NCBI RefSeq assembly: GCF_036017035.1
Contig: NZ_JAYXHS010000002.1
Span: forward strand, 434,001-498,000
Source of the DNA: Viridibacterium silvisoli
GTDB lineage: Bacteria; Pseudomonadota; Gammaproteobacteria; Burkholderiales; Rhodocyclaceae
Reading direction: 5' to 3'
Length of the DNA: 64,000 nucleotides
This document shows positions 32,851 to 43,748 of this stretch, piece after piece (the first letter of the stretch is position 1; each line of letters starts with the position of its first letter). The position numbers were made by a program, and so were the translations under genes. Under the pieces are notes generated by a model. The model saw only the letters and a program-made list of their open reading frames with translations. It was not told the origin of the DNA and made no database searches.

Positions 32851-33642
32851 CTAGTTGCCGTCGAGTTGCCGGTAAGTTTCGCGGGCGATGGCGAGCAGCT
32901 TTTCGCGCTCGATCTCGCCGGAGAGGGCATAGCTGGTCTGGTCGTCGAGCCAGTAGAACACGCTGACCTTGCCTTCCTGCGAGTACTGGAAGGAGGTCTC
33001 GCCGACATCGCCCTTGCTTGTGCGCACATGTAGCGTGAGGCGCTTGCCGTCTTCGTTCTGGAACATGAACTGCGCGACCGGCCCGGTCTCGCTCGGCAAC
33101 ATGCGGCCGCCGACCAGGGCGTAGCCCATGTCATTGAGCTGCGGTACCTTGAGCTGCCGGTCGAGGCGCTTTGAAAGCCAGGTCACCAGATGCGCTTCCT
33201 CCGCGGCCAGCACTTCAACTGCATGGCGCTTCTCCGGCACGTAGGTGGCATGTGCCAGCGCGGCGATGTGCGACAGCGAGGCGACCGGTGCTTCGGGCGT
33301 TGCCGGTGTGCGATGGCCAATGACCCAACCTACGATCAGGCCGACAGTCAGCCAGGCAAAGGCCGCAGCGTTGCGTAGTGGCGAGCGTTGCGAGGCGCGT
33401 CTGGACGCGCGCAGCAGGCGCTCTGGCACGGCGGCGTGGCTGATCGGATTGAAATGGCGTTGCAAGGCGTCGTCCTGCTCGCGCCAGGCCTGTATGCGCT
33501 GTTGCTGGTCCGGATGCTCGCGTAGCCAGGTCTCGGCCGCCACGCGGTCGTCGACATCGAGCCGATCATCGACATAGCGCAGCAAGACCTCGTCCATCTT
33601 CGAGACGGGTGCTTCGTGTTTGTTCTTGTCACGCATGTTCAT
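32851..33642 (-). CDS. Anti-sigma factor, single-pass membrane type
   Basis: A 263-residue protein with an N-terminal anti-sigma-like helical region (MDEVLLRYVDDRLDVDDRVAAE, about 15-60), one transmembrane helix (about 91-109, NAAAFAWLTVGLIVGWVIG) and a periplasmic domain. It lacks the HxxxCxxC zinc site of ZAS-type anti-sigma factors; the D-E-x-L-L-x-Y-V-D sequence resembles FecR/RskA-like N-termini. It follows the ECF sigma gene by 10 bp on the same strand, the normal pairing. Confidence 0.8.
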   Translation of the reverse strand: MNMRDKNKHEAPVSKMDEVLLRYVDDRLDVDDRVAAETWLREHPDQQQRIQAWREQDDALQRHFNPISHAAVPERLLRASRRASQRSPLRNAAAFAWLTVGLIVGWVIGHRTPATPEAPVASLSHIAALAHATYVPEKRHAVEVLAAEEAHLVTWLSKRLDRQLKVPQLNDMGYALVGGRMLPSETGPVAQFMFQNEDGKRLTLHVRTSKGDVGETSFQYSQEGKVSVFYWLDDQTSYALSGEIEREKLLAIARETYRQLDGN

Positions 33643-33652
33643 CGGGCGCTCC

Positions 33653-34153
33653 TCACTTGACCACCTTGAGGTGGGTGAGGCCGGCTTGCCCCTGCAGGGA
33701 CAGGCGCAGGCGCTCGCGAGCGCGGAACAGGCGCGACATGATGGTGCCGACGGGAACGTCGAGCACCTTTGCGGCTTCGTCGTAGGAAAGCTCTTCCAGC
33801 GTCACCAGCAGCAGGGTTTCTCGCTGGTCGACAGAGAGTTGCTGCAGCGCCTTGTCGAGATCGCGCAGGCCGAGGCCGTCTTCCTGCTCGGCCCGCACGG
33901 GCAGCTCGGGCACGAGCTCGTCGGGGCGATAGTCCAGCGGCGCCGCGCCGCGCAGCTGATTGACGAAAATATTGTGCATGATCGTGAACAGCCAGGCGCG
34001 CAGATTGCCCGGTCGCCACAGGATCCAGCGTGACAGTGCGCGTTCCAGCGTGTCCTGCACGAGGTCTTCGGCGCGTGAAGTGTCGCCCGTCAGCGCGCGC
34101 GCATAGCGACGCAGGCGGGGGATTTCGGCGACGATGTCCTGTTGGCTGTGCAT
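33653..34153 (-). CDS. ECF-type RNA polymerase sigma factor
   Basis: A sigma factor of about 166 residues when begun at MHSQQDIVAEIPRLRRYARAL (34153); the frame is open for 64 more codons, but those do not resemble a sigma factor. Region 2 is visible in RRYARALTGDTSRAEDLVQDTLERAL and NLRAWLFTIMHNIFVNQLR; region 4 is LQQLSVDQRETLLLVTLEEL followed by SYDEAAKVLDVPVGTIMSRL. The gene is followed by its putative anti-sigma factor and then msrP-msrQ, which are plausible targets. Confidence 0.9.
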   Translation of the reverse strand: MHSQQDIVAEIPRLRRYARALTGDTSRAEDLVQDTLERALSRWILWRPGNLRAWLFTIMHNIFVNQLRGAAPLDYRPDELVPELPVRAEQEDGLGLRDLDKALQQLSVDQRETLLLVTLEELSYDEAAKVLDVPVGTIMSRLFRARERLRLSLQGQAGLTHLKVVK

Positions 34154-34548
34154 GTCGTACTGGGGGTCCGCTGCGACGGCCATCGTGGCCGCATGGGCCT
34201 GATCGTAACAGGTTGCCTGCGGGTCTGGCACAGGGGTTGCCGGCAATGGCGACTGTCGCATCGACGTGCCCGTGAGCCCCGTCACGGCTGGGATGCTGCG
34301 TTGCACAGTCGTTGCTGCGTAAGTGGGATGTAAGCTCGCTTGCATCTAATTTCGGCGACGATATTTGCGCGACAATATGTAGTCCAAGACAGACGTCAGT
34401 GATGGCAACTGCCAGGCGATCGTTCTTGTCCCGCGACAAGGCCTCGTTGCTTCCCGTACTGCTGTTAAACACGAGACAGGTCCCCGGTATTCCCGATGCC
34501 GTGGTGACGAATCAGAACAAGGCGTTCAGCCCAAAGGAGATGTGCCAG

Positions 34549-36534
<1,986 letters not shown>

Positions 36535-36591
36535 GTCTGAACGGAAAGGCTCCCGGCGCTGTGCCGGAAGCCGTTTCTGGAGAGGGAAGGT

Positions 36592-38079
36592 ATGGCCGTA
36601 CCAGCAACAGTCGTTGCACATGCAAGGCATGCGGCGGAGCCCGCCGCGTTTTCACTGTATCAACCCCTGAGCGTGCTGATCCGGCGCGCACCGGTGACCT
36701 GTCCGACAGGCACTGTCTTGCGCGAGGCCGTGGCGCGCATGGTTGCCGAGCATCTCGGCGCGATCGTCGTGGTCAATGGCGACATGTCGCCGCTGGGCAT
36801 CGTGACGGCTCACGATCTGCTGGCGCGTGTGCTGCTGGCCGGTGGCGACCTGGATGCGTCCATCGACGGCGTCATGAGTACGCAGCTGGTCACGCTGCCG
36901 CCCGAAGCGACGACCCAGGATGCCCTGCGGGTGATGGCGCGCCACGCGGTGCGTTATGTGCTCGTCGTAGGGCGCGGGGAACGTCTGGTAGGGGTGGTGT
37001 CGCGCACCGACGTGTATGGCACGCAGCAGATCGTGCCCGAAGAGATCCTCGGCCCGCTGGCTTCGGCGCGCTCGCCCAATGAGCTGGCCGATGCGGCAGC
37101 GACGGCGCGCCGTCTTGCGCGACGCTTGGTGACACAAGGCTTGGCCGCCGAGAAAGTCATCCAGTGGACCTCTTCCTTGAATGATCTGGTGACGGCGCGC
37201 GCCATCGAACTGATGAAGGTGCGCTTCCCGCTGCCGGATCTTGCATGGAGCTGGGTCTCCTTCGGTTCGAAGGGGCGGCTGGAGCAGACCCTGTCGACCG
37301 AACAGAACAACGGGATTGTCTTCGCGTTGCCGGAGGCGCCGGGTGCTGCACTGACGGCGACGGAAGTGCGTGCGCAGTTCCTGCCTTTCGCGCAGGCCGT
37401 CAACCAGTTGCTCGATGAATGCGGTTTTCCATTGGGTCGAGGTCAGGGCATGGCGGGCAACGCGGAGTACTGTCTTGCGCTGACCGAATGGCAGGATCGT
37501 TTCCGCAGCTGGACGAGTAGCGCAGATAGCAAGGGTCTCGCTTCAAGCGGCCTTTTCTTTGATTTCCGCTCACTGTACGGATGTGGCGAACTCGTCGAGA
37601 CGCTGCGTAGTGCCGTACTCGCTCTGGCCAGGTCGCAGCCCGCGTTTCTCAAGGCGATGGCCAGCAATGCCTTGCTGGCCGTGCCGCCGCTGGGCATGGT
37701 GCGTACGTTCATTGTCGACAAGAAGAATGCCGCACCGAACACCATCGACCTCAAGGCGACAGGCGTGCGGCCCTATGTGGATGCGGTGCGCGTTCTGGCA
37801 CTGACGCACGGTATCAGCGCGACCGGCACCGTGGAGCGCCTGCGCGCGCTGGTTGCAGCACAGCTGATCTCGGAGGAGGACGCGCAGGCCGCCATCGACG
37901 GCTTCCAGTTCCTGCAGATGCTGCGCTTGCGCAACCAGCAACAGCACGGCAACGGCGACGCCAGCGCGGACCGGCTCAACCCGTACAAGCTGAACCGGCT
38001 TGAGCGGCAGATATTGCGTCATGCCTTCATGCAGTCGCGTGGCCTGCAGCAACGCCTCAAAGCGGAATACAAACTGTGA
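36592..38079 (+). CDS. CBS-domain DUF294 nucleotidyltransferase-like protein
   Basis: A 495-residue protein with two CBS domains (about residues 20-140, e.g. VVVNGDMSPLGIVTAHDLLARV and VLVVGRGERLVGVVSRTDVY), a nucleotidyltransferase-like DUF294 domain (about 200-330) and a C-terminal DUF294 helical domain. In the nucleotidyltransferase signature FGSKGRLEQTLSTEQNNGIV, the positions usually occupied by D-Q-D are E-Q-N, so metal binding may be altered. It lies between acs and a sodium:solute symporter, 57 bp after acs. Role probably regulatory for acetate use; family members are seldom characterised. Confidence 0.85.
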   Translation: MAVPATVVAHARHAAEPAAFSLYQPLSVLIRRAPVTCPTGTVLREAVARMVAEHLGAIVVVNGDMSPLGIVTAHDLLARVLLAGGDLDASIDGVMSTQLVTLPPEATTQDALRVMARHAVRYVLVVGRGERLVGVVSRTDVYGTQQIVPEEILGPLASARSPNELADAAATARRLARRLVTQGLAAEKVIQWTSSLNDLVTARAIELMKVRFPLPDLAWSWVSFGSKGRLEQTLSTEQNNGIVFALPEAPGAALTATEVRAQFLPFAQAVNQLLDECGFPLGRGQGMAGNAEYCLALTEWQDRFRSWTSSADSKGLASSGLFFDFRSLYGCGELVETLRSAVLALARSQPAFLKAMASNALLAVPPLGMVRTFIVDKKNAAPNTIDLKATGVRPYVDAVRVLALTHGISATGTVERLRALVAAQLISEEDAQAAIDGFQFLQMLRLRNQQQHGNGDASADRLNPYKLNRLERQILRHAFMQSRGLQQRLKAEYKL

Positions 38080-38146
38080 GAAAACGCAGCCGGCAGGCGG
38101 TGATGCGCCATGCTTGCTGCGGCCTTGCCTGGTCGGCGCTTGCTCC

Positions 38147-40150
38147 ATGAGCGTCATCTCGCGCAACTACCTGCTTTTCGCGACGGGGTTTTTCCTGTTC
38201 GTTGCCTGCATGGCGCTAGGCGAATGGCTCGGCGCTTCGCTGCAATGGCTGGGCTATGGCTTCCTGCTGGCCACCATCTTCATGTACGCCATCATCGGTG
38301 TGTTCTGCCGCACCGCAGACGTCACCGAGTACTACGTAGCGGGGCGTCGCGTGCCGGCGGTCTACAACGGCATGGCGACGGCGGCGGACTGGATGAGCGC
38401 CGCCTCCTTTCTCGGCATGGCCGGTACGCTCTACGTTACGGGTTTTGGCGGCCTTGCCTTTGTCATGGGCTGGACGGGCGGCTACGTGCTGGTGAGCCTG
38501 CTGCTGGCGCCTTATCTGCGTCGCTTCGGCCAGTACACCATTCCCGATTTTCTCGGCACGCGTTACGAGGGCCGGCTGCCGCGGGTGCTGGGCGTCATTG
38601 CGGTCATGCTGGCGAGCTTTGTCTACGTGGTGGCGCAGATCTATGGCGTTGGCCTCATCACCAGCCGCTTTGCCGGCATCGATTTTTCGATCGGCGTGTT
38701 TGTAGGGCTGGCCGGCGTGCTGGTGTGCTCCTTTCTTGGCGGCATGCGTGCGATTACCTGGACGCAAGTCGCGCAGTACCTCGTGATCATCGTGGCCTAC
38801 CTGACGCCGGTGGTGATGATGTCGTGGCAAACGACGGGCATTCCGGTGCCGCAGATCGCATACGGGCAGGTGCTGGAACGACTGGGTGCCGAAGAGGCTC
38901 GCCTGGCCGCGTCTCCAGCCGAACAGCAGGCGCGCGCCGCGCTCGTGAAGCGTGCCGAGAGTCTGGAGCAGCGTGTCGCGGCCCTGCCGGTCTCCTTGCT
39001 GGAGGAGCGGGTGGGGCTCATCGGGCGTCTCGAAACCTTGCAGGACGCAAATGCGCCAGCGCGGGATATTGCGGAGGTTCAGCGTCAGCTACGGGCCTTG
39101 CCCGCGGATGCAGCGAGTGCGCGCGAGAAATGGGAGAGCGACGCCCGTGACGCCTTGGCGCGTTCTCAGCCACCGACGCCGCACGCGCAGGCTTTCCCCG
39201 AGACGGCCCGCCAGAGCAGCGAGGAGGCGCGCAACAACTTCATCGCGCTTGTGTTCGTGCTCATGATAGGTACGGCCGGCTTGCCGCATGTGCTGGCGCG
39301 CTACTACACGGTCACGGGCGTGGCGGCTGCGCGCAATTCCGTTTTCTGGTCCCTGCTTTTCATCCTGCTGCTGTATCTGGTCGCCCCGGCTTATGCCGTG
39401 CTGGCGAAATGGGAGATCTACCACCACGTCGTCGGCACCCCCATCGCAGACCTGCCATCGTGGATCTCCTCCTGGGGCAAGCTCGGCATGGTGAAGGTGG
39501 AGGACATGAACCTCGACGGCATCCTGCAACTCGCCGAGCTAAGCATCAACCCGGACGTCATCGTGCTCGCCACGCCGGAGATCGCCGGCCTGCCGTATTT
39601 CGTCTCGGGCCTTATCGCGGCGGGAGGCCTCGCAGCCGCCTTGTCGACGGCGGATGGCCTGCTGCTGACCATGTGCAGCGCCTTGTCGCACGATGTCTAT
39701 TTCCATGTGATCAACCCTGCCGCTGCGACGCAGCGTCGCCTGCTGGTGTCGAAAGCAACGCTGATGGTGGTGGCGACGCTTGCCGCGTGGGTGGCCTCGC
39801 TGCGGCCCGACAGCATCCTGTTTACCGTGGGATTCGCTTTCTCGATCGCCGCATCGGCCATCTTTCCGGCAATGGTTGCTGGCGTTTTCTGGCGTCGTGC
39901 CAACAAGTGGGGCGCGGTCGCTGCCATGCTGGTCGGCCCGGGCGTCGCTGCCGCGTATGCGCTTGCTACCCATCCCGCGTTCGGCGGCTCGATGCGCAAT
40001 GCCTGGTTCGGCATCCAGCCGGTGTCCTGCGGGGTATTTGGCGTCGTGGCAGGCTTTGCAGCGCTGGTGCTGACAAGCCTGGTGACCGCGCCGCCGGGGC
40101 AAATCGCAAGGGGTCTGGTCGAAGATTTGCGCAAACCGGAAGGCGCGTAA
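38147..40150 (+). CDS. Sodium:solute symporter, VC_2705-like large type
   Basis: A 667-residue SSS-family transporter with at least twelve hydrophobic helices. The start at MSVISRNYLLFATGFFLF (38147) was chosen because the upstream open part overlaps the 3' end of the DUF294 gene. Signatures: TEYYVAGRRVPAVYNGMATA, FLGGMRAITWTQVAQYLVII and YFVSGLIAAGGLAAALSTADG (in pieces). A long cytoplasmic insertion (about residues 241-364) is predicted coiled coil (LERLGAEEARLAASPAEQQA). The DUF4212 small subunit that often accompanies these symporters is absent. With acs upstream it is probably an acetate/short-chain carboxylate transporter. Confidence 0.88.
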   Translation: MSVISRNYLLFATGFFLFVACMALGEWLGASLQWLGYGFLLATIFMYAIIGVFCRTADVTEYYVAGRRVPAVYNGMATAADWMSAASFLGMAGTLYVTGFGGLAFVMGWTGGYVLVSLLLAPYLRRFGQYTIPDFLGTRYEGRLPRVLGVIAVMLASFVYVVAQIYGVGLITSRFAGIDFSIGVFVGLAGVLVCSFLGGMRAITWTQVAQYLVIIVAYLTPVVMMSWQTTGIPVPQIAYGQVLERLGAEEARLAASPAEQQARAALVKRAESLEQRVAALPVSLLEERVGLIGRLETLQDANAPARDIAEVQRQLRALPADAASAREKWESDARDALARSQPPTPHAQAFPETARQSSEEARNNFIALVFVLMIGTAGLPHVLARYYTVTGVAAARNSVFWSLLFILLLYLVAPAYAVLAKWEIYHHVVGTPIADLPSWISSWGKLGMVKVEDMNLDGILQLAELSINPDVIVLATPEIAGLPYFVSGLIAAGGLAAALSTADGLLLTMCSALSHDVYFHVINPAAATQRRLLVSKATLMVVATLAAWVASLRPDSILFTVGFAFSIAASAIFPAMVAGVFWRRANKWGAVAAMLVGPGVAAAYALATHPAFGGSMRNAWFGIQPVSCGVFGVVAGFAALVLTSLVTAPPGQIARGLVEDLRKPEGA

Positions 40151-40233
40151 GTACGCGGGCAGGGCATTCCGCACGAAGACGCTATCGAAGATTCCCGAAA
40201 CGCCCTGACGCTGCTATACTCCCGCCTCTTTCC

Positions 40234-40324
40234 GGAGAGGTGGATGAGCGGTTTAAGTCGCACGCCTGGAAAGCGTGTTCAGGATAATATCCTGACGCGG
40301 GTTCGAATCCCGCCCTCTCCGCCA
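40234..40324 (+). tRNA. tRNA-Ser (anticodon GGA)
   Basis: Acceptor stem GGAGAGG (40234-40240) pairs with CCTCTCC (40314-40320), with encoded GCCA at 40321-40324. The anticodon stem CACGC/GCGTG encloses the loop CTGGAAA with anticodon GGA at 40268-40270. The long variable arm forms CAGGAT-AAT-ATCCTG, as in class II tRNAs, and the TPsiC arm is GCGGGTTCGAATCCCGC. Confidence 0.97.
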
Positions 40325-40334
40325 AAGCAAAATG

Positions 40335-40355
40335 AGCCCCGCAAGGGGCTTTTTG
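40335..40355 (+). terminator. Terminator after tRNA-Ser
   Basis: Stem AGCCCC (40335-40340) / GGGGCT (40345-40350) with GCAA loop and TTTTT immediately after, 11 bp from the CCA end. Confidence 0.85.
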
Positions 40356-40531
40356 CTTTTCTGGGTGTCGTAGCGCGAAGATGCCGCTTTGAGAATCCCC
40401 GGGGTGATCAGAGTGCGTGCCCCGGACGCCGCCAGCGCAAACGATAAGCCACTGATGCCGGGCGCTTTTGCGTTCTGCTTGGGGGCTACCAGCAAACAGA
40501 CCGTTGGCGCCCGCCTTCGGCAGCCGCAGGC

Positions 40532-41764
40532 TTATCGGGCGATCGCACTCCCGATACCCTCACTTGCTGCGCCGATCTGCCTTCCCACACGATTCAGCTG
40601 CGGCACGAGGACGAGTGCTGCCACGAGGAATGCCGCCCCTTCGACCGTCAGTGCGCACGATGCATCCAGCCAGTCAGCCAGCAAGCCGATGATCAGGCCG
40701 CCGACTGCCGCCATGCCGAAGACGCTGGCGGTGTAGAGCGACATCACGCGGCCGCGGTACTGATCCGAAATCAGCGTCTGCAGCAGGGTGTTCGACGAGA
40801 TGTTCGTTGTGGTCATGCCGAAGCCGACGATGAACAACAGGATGAGCGCGGGAGTCTGTTGCTCGACAAAACTGAAAGCGATCAACGCGACGGCGCAGCC
40901 CACGCTGCCGATGATGCCGATGCGTGGCATGCCCAGCACCGAACGCCGCGTCGAAAGGAACGCTGCCGCCGCCAGCGAACCCAGACCTGCCGCGCCGAGC
41001 AGCATGCCCAGAATCTGTGGGTTGCCGCGGAACACCTGTGCGGTGATGGCAGGCATCACCACGATGTAGCTGGCGACCGTCAGGTTATGTAGGCCAACGA
41101 CCGAGAGCAGCGTACGTACCGGGTGAGACGAAGCTGCGTAGCGCAGCCCTTCGCTGAAGGTGCCACGCTGTGCTCTGGATGGCGCGACATGCGGGGCGAC
41201 GCGGATACGCAGCAGTGCCTGGATCAGACCGAGGAAGGACAGCGCATTGACGAGGAAGCAGGTGGCTTCCGAAGTCGCGCTCAACAATATGCCCGCAGCG
41301 GGCGGGCCGACGAAGCGGCCGATATTGAACACCACGGAGTTCAGTGCGATGGCGCTTGGCAGTGCGCTCTGGTGATCGACGAGGCGCGTAGCAAGCGATT
41401 GCCGCGCTGGCGCGTCGAAGCTGTTGAGCAGACCGAGGATGAGCGACATGACGATGATGCTCCACGGCGCGATGAGGTTCGTGTAGGTCAGCGCAGCGAG
41501 GATCAGCGCCTGCGTGAGCAGCAGCCATTGCACGAGGAGCAAGACGCGTCGCCGGTCGTGGCGGTCGACGATCACGCCGGCGAGCGGTGCGATGAGCAGT
41601 TGCGGTGCTTGCGACACGAACGCCGTGACGCCGAGCAGGACGGCCGAGCCCGTGAGGCGGTAGACCAGCCAGGCGAGGGCGACCTGTTGGGCGGACGTGC
41701 CGATCATCGAGATGGCCTGGCCGACGAAGTAGAGGCGGTAATTACGGAAGCGAAGAGCGTGCAT
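40532..41764 (-). CDS. Major facilitator superfamily exporter
   Basis: A 410-residue, 12-helix transporter of the EntS-like (MFS_3) group. Start at MHALRFRNYRLYFVGQAISM (41764): this FRNYRLYxxGQ opening is standard; the open frame extends 28 codons through a REP-like palindrome and is not credible there. Motif A-like VIVDRHDRRRVLLLVQW lies in the first loop. Export substrate unknown. Confidence 0.88.
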   Translation of the reverse strand: MHALRFRNYRLYFVGQAISMIGTSAQQVALAWLVYRLTGSAVLLGVTAFVSQAPQLLIAPLAGVIVDRHDRRRVLLLVQWLLLTQALILAALTYTNLIAPWSIIVMSLILGLLNSFDAPARQSLATRLVDHQSALPSAIALNSVVFNIGRFVGPPAAGILLSATSEATCFLVNALSFLGLIQALLRIRVAPHVAPSRAQRGTFSEGLRYAASSHPVRTLLSVVGLHNLTVASYIVVMPAITAQVFRGNPQILGMLLGAAGLGSLAAAAFLSTRRSVLGMPRIGIIGSVGCAVALIAFSFVEQQTPALILLFIVGFGMTTTNISSNTLLQTLISDQYRGRVMSLYTASVFGMAAVGGLIIGLLADWLDASCALTVEGAAFLVAALVLVPQLNRVGRQIGAASEGIGSAIAR

Positions 41765-41820
41765 TGGGTTTGTTGATGTGAGGTTCGGAATGTCTGTAAG
41801 TCTGGGACGAATAGTTTGCT

Positions 41821-41906
41821 CGTCATTCCCGCGAAAGCGGGAATCCACTTTTGCGCGATGAACTTGCTATTGGGTGACGTGGATTCCCGCTTTCGCGGGA
41901 ATGACG
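41821..41906. repeat. Paired REP-like palindromes (28-bp perfect inverted repeat)
   Basis: The left arm (41821-41848, core GTCATTCCCGCGAAAGCGGG) and right arm (41879-41906) are exact reverse complements separated by 30 bp. Each arm is itself a hairpin. It is the AAAGCGGG variant of the dispersed palindrome family. It lies upstream of the MFS gene and downstream of nothing on the other side, i.e. between two divergent genes. Confidence 0.8.
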
Positions 41907-42049
41907 GGTGTGGGGCCCCGGCTTCTAAGCACACCCGCAGCTTTGCTATCCCGGAAATGATCTGAAGCCGTGAGGGCCGCGTTTTTATAATTGCGGGCTA
42001 TCTGATCGCGCGGCCGCTCGCGCCATCCAACTCTTCCGCCGAGTCCCTC

Positions 42050-43444
42050 ATGCAAGTCATTGCCCCGCGCAGCGTCGCGAAAATTCCTCAGTCCATCCAC
42101 ATCGCCGAACGCCTGGTCGCACTCGACTATGCGGCTTTGCCTGCCGAAGTCGTGGCGAACGCCAAGACCTTGCTGCTCGATACGCTGGCGGTGGCATGGG
42201 CCGCGCAGAATGCTTCCGGCATGCAGGCAGCATTGCGCGTGGCGCTGGCTGATGGCGGTGCCGAGCGTAGCCATCTGTGGGGTGGCGATCATCGTGTGCC
42301 GCCTGCGGCTGCGGCGTTCTACAACGGCAGCCTCGCTGCGGCGCTGGACTTCGATTCGCTGCACGAGAACAGCGGCGTGCATGCCGACGCGGTAGTGATT
42401 CCGGCTGCGCTGGCGGCGGCTGAAGCCGTGCATGCCGACGGACGCAGTTTCCTCGCTGCGTATGTAGCAGGCGCCGAGCTGATGTTCCGCATCGGCAGGG
42501 CGACCGAGTCGACGACGGGCTGGTTTCGTACCGCGACTTATGGTGTGTTCGGTGCGGCTGCTGCGGCCGGAAAGCTGTTCGGGCTCGACGCTGACAAGCT
42601 GCAGTCCGCGCTCGGCCTCGCACTGGGGCAGGCGGCCGGTACGCAGCAGGGGCATATCGAACGCAAGCTCAGCAAGCGTGTGCAATCCGCGCTGTCGGCG
42701 CGTGCAGGCGTCTTCTCTGCGCAACTGGCAGAGCAGGGCATCAGTGGTCCCGAGCATCCTTTCGACGGCCAGTTCGGGTTGTTCGCGCTGTATGACGCCG
42801 GCAATCCATCGGAGGCTTTCGCCGATCTCGGCACGAACTTCCTGTTGCCGCTGACGGTGCTGAAGAAGTTCCCGTCCTGTGGCTGTACGCACGCTTCCAT
42901 CGAAGCTGCGCTGCATCTCGTTCAGCAGCATGAAGAGATCACGCCCGAAGCGATCGAAGCCGTGGAGGTGCTGATCACGCCTTATCAGAACCGTCTGGTC
43001 GGTGGCGCGTTCACCACCGAAGGCGATGCCGAGGTGACGGGGCAGTTCTGCGTGCAATACACGGTGGCAGCGACGCTGGCGAAGCGGCGCTTCACGCCGG
43101 CCGAGATCGAGCCAGCCGCCGTGCTCGACCCCGCATTGCGCCCCTTGCTGGACAAGGTGCGCGTGCGCATCGACGAAGATTCGCCGGGTCGCATGACGCC
43201 GTCGACAGTCACGGTGCAACTCAAGGACGATCGTCGTTTCCTTAATCGCGTCGAGGCACTGCCGGGAAGTCTGGCCTTGCCTCTGTCGCGTGAGGAGGTG
43301 CGAGCCAAGGCGCGCGCTTCGCTGCAGCATGGCGAAGCTGGTTTGAGCACACATGCTGCCGACAGCCTGATCGAGCGCATCGACAATCTGGAGCAGGTGA
43401 AAGATCTGAGCCGTTTGTTTGATGGCTTGACCGCCGTGCGCTAG
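42050..43444 (+). CDS. MmgE/PrpD family protein
   Basis: A 464-residue protein of the 2-methylcitrate dehydratase-like superfamily. Typical stretches: LLLDTLAVAWAAQNASGM near the start, NGSLAAALDFDSLHE, GVHADAVVIPAALAAAEAV, and the large helical domain with FPSCGCTHASIEAALHLV. No other methylcitrate gene is near it, so the reaction cannot be assigned; family members also dehydrate or decarboxylate other acids (for example cis-aconitate). Confidence 0.85.
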   Translation: MQVIAPRSVAKIPQSIHIAERLVALDYAALPAEVVANAKTLLLDTLAVAWAAQNASGMQAALRVALADGGAERSHLWGGDHRVPPAAAAFYNGSLAAALDFDSLHENSGVHADAVVIPAALAAAEAVHADGRSFLAAYVAGAELMFRIGRATESTTGWFRTATYGVFGAAAAAGKLFGLDADKLQSALGLALGQAAGTQQGHIERKLSKRVQSALSARAGVFSAQLAEQGISGPEHPFDGQFGLFALYDAGNPSEAFADLGTNFLLPLTVLKKFPSCGCTHASIEAALHLVQQHEEITPEAIEAVEVLITPYQNRLVGGAFTTEGDAEVTGQFCVQYTVAATLAKRRFTPAEIEPAAVLDPALRPLLDKVRVRIDEDSPGRMTPSTVTVQLKDDRRFLNRVEALPGSLALPLSREEVRAKARASLQHGEAGLSTHAADSLIERIDNLEQVKDLSRLFDGLTAVR

Positions 43445-43470
43445 AGACGGCCCAGACCGCAACATAAGCT

Positions 43471-43540
43471 CGTCATCCCGGCGAAGGCCGGGATCCAGAT
43501 CGTGCGTTGGGTACTGGATCCCGGCCTTCGCCGGAATGTC
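43471..43540. repeat. REP-like inverted pair, interrupted by the integrated element (attL side)
   Basis: The left arm (43471-43498, GTCATCCCGGCGAAGGCC...) is intact. The right arm (43514-43540) matches its reverse complement up to CCGGCCTTCGCCGG (43521-43534), then diverges (AATGTC instead of GATGACG). The missing continuation GGATGACG is found at 53439-53446, on the far side of the mobile element. This indicates that the element sits inside the second arm. Confidence 0.75.
43521..43534 (+). other. Candidate attL core
   Basis: CCGGCCTTCGCCGG, identical to 53426-53439. It is part of a chromosomal REP-like palindrome. ATG and C positions after the core also agree between both copies (xATGxC). 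Confidence 0.6.
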
Positions 43541-43596
43541 AATAGCGGACGCTAACCCGCGTGGCTGTTGGGTTTCGTGAAAACGAGTCATTTTCA

Positions 43597-43672
43597 TACG
43601 CACACGGGTACTCACAATGGGCGTTTGCTGTGGAGTGCCGCTTGGTGCATCACGGTATCGCTAGGTGCATCC
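43597..43672 (+). repeat. Left-end repeat block resembling the integrase-side end
   Basis: The 21 bp at 43597-43617 (TACGCACA...TACTCACAA) match 53269-53289 at 18 of 21 positions in the same orientation. It is followed by GGTGCATCAC (43644) and CTAGGTGCATC (43661), which also recur on the right side (CTAGGTGCATCACC near 53395). These are candidate integrase arm-binding sites, or the scar of an earlier related insertion. Confidence 0.55.
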
Positions 43673-43748
43673 TATCAGCGGGCAACGTATGACAGCGGCA
43701 GTCAGTCGTGAGGTGCTGGTTGGCTTGCAGAAGCGACGGGTCAAGAAT

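Noticed and set aside
34154..34345. Long N-terminal extension of the ECF sigma factor
   Set aside because: The extension is Pro/Ala/Thr-rich with no sigma-like sequence; region 2 begins right after the MHSQQD start.
40234..40324. tRNA-Ser as the attachment site of the P4-type integrase element
   Set aside because: The 3' end of the tRNA is not repeated at the right end of the element, and the element starts more than 3 kb away; the REP core fits better.
40253..40495. Minus-strand open frame of 80 residues containing GRDSNPRQ
   Set aside because: It is the antisense translation of the tRNA-Ser gene and its terminator, a classic spurious protein.
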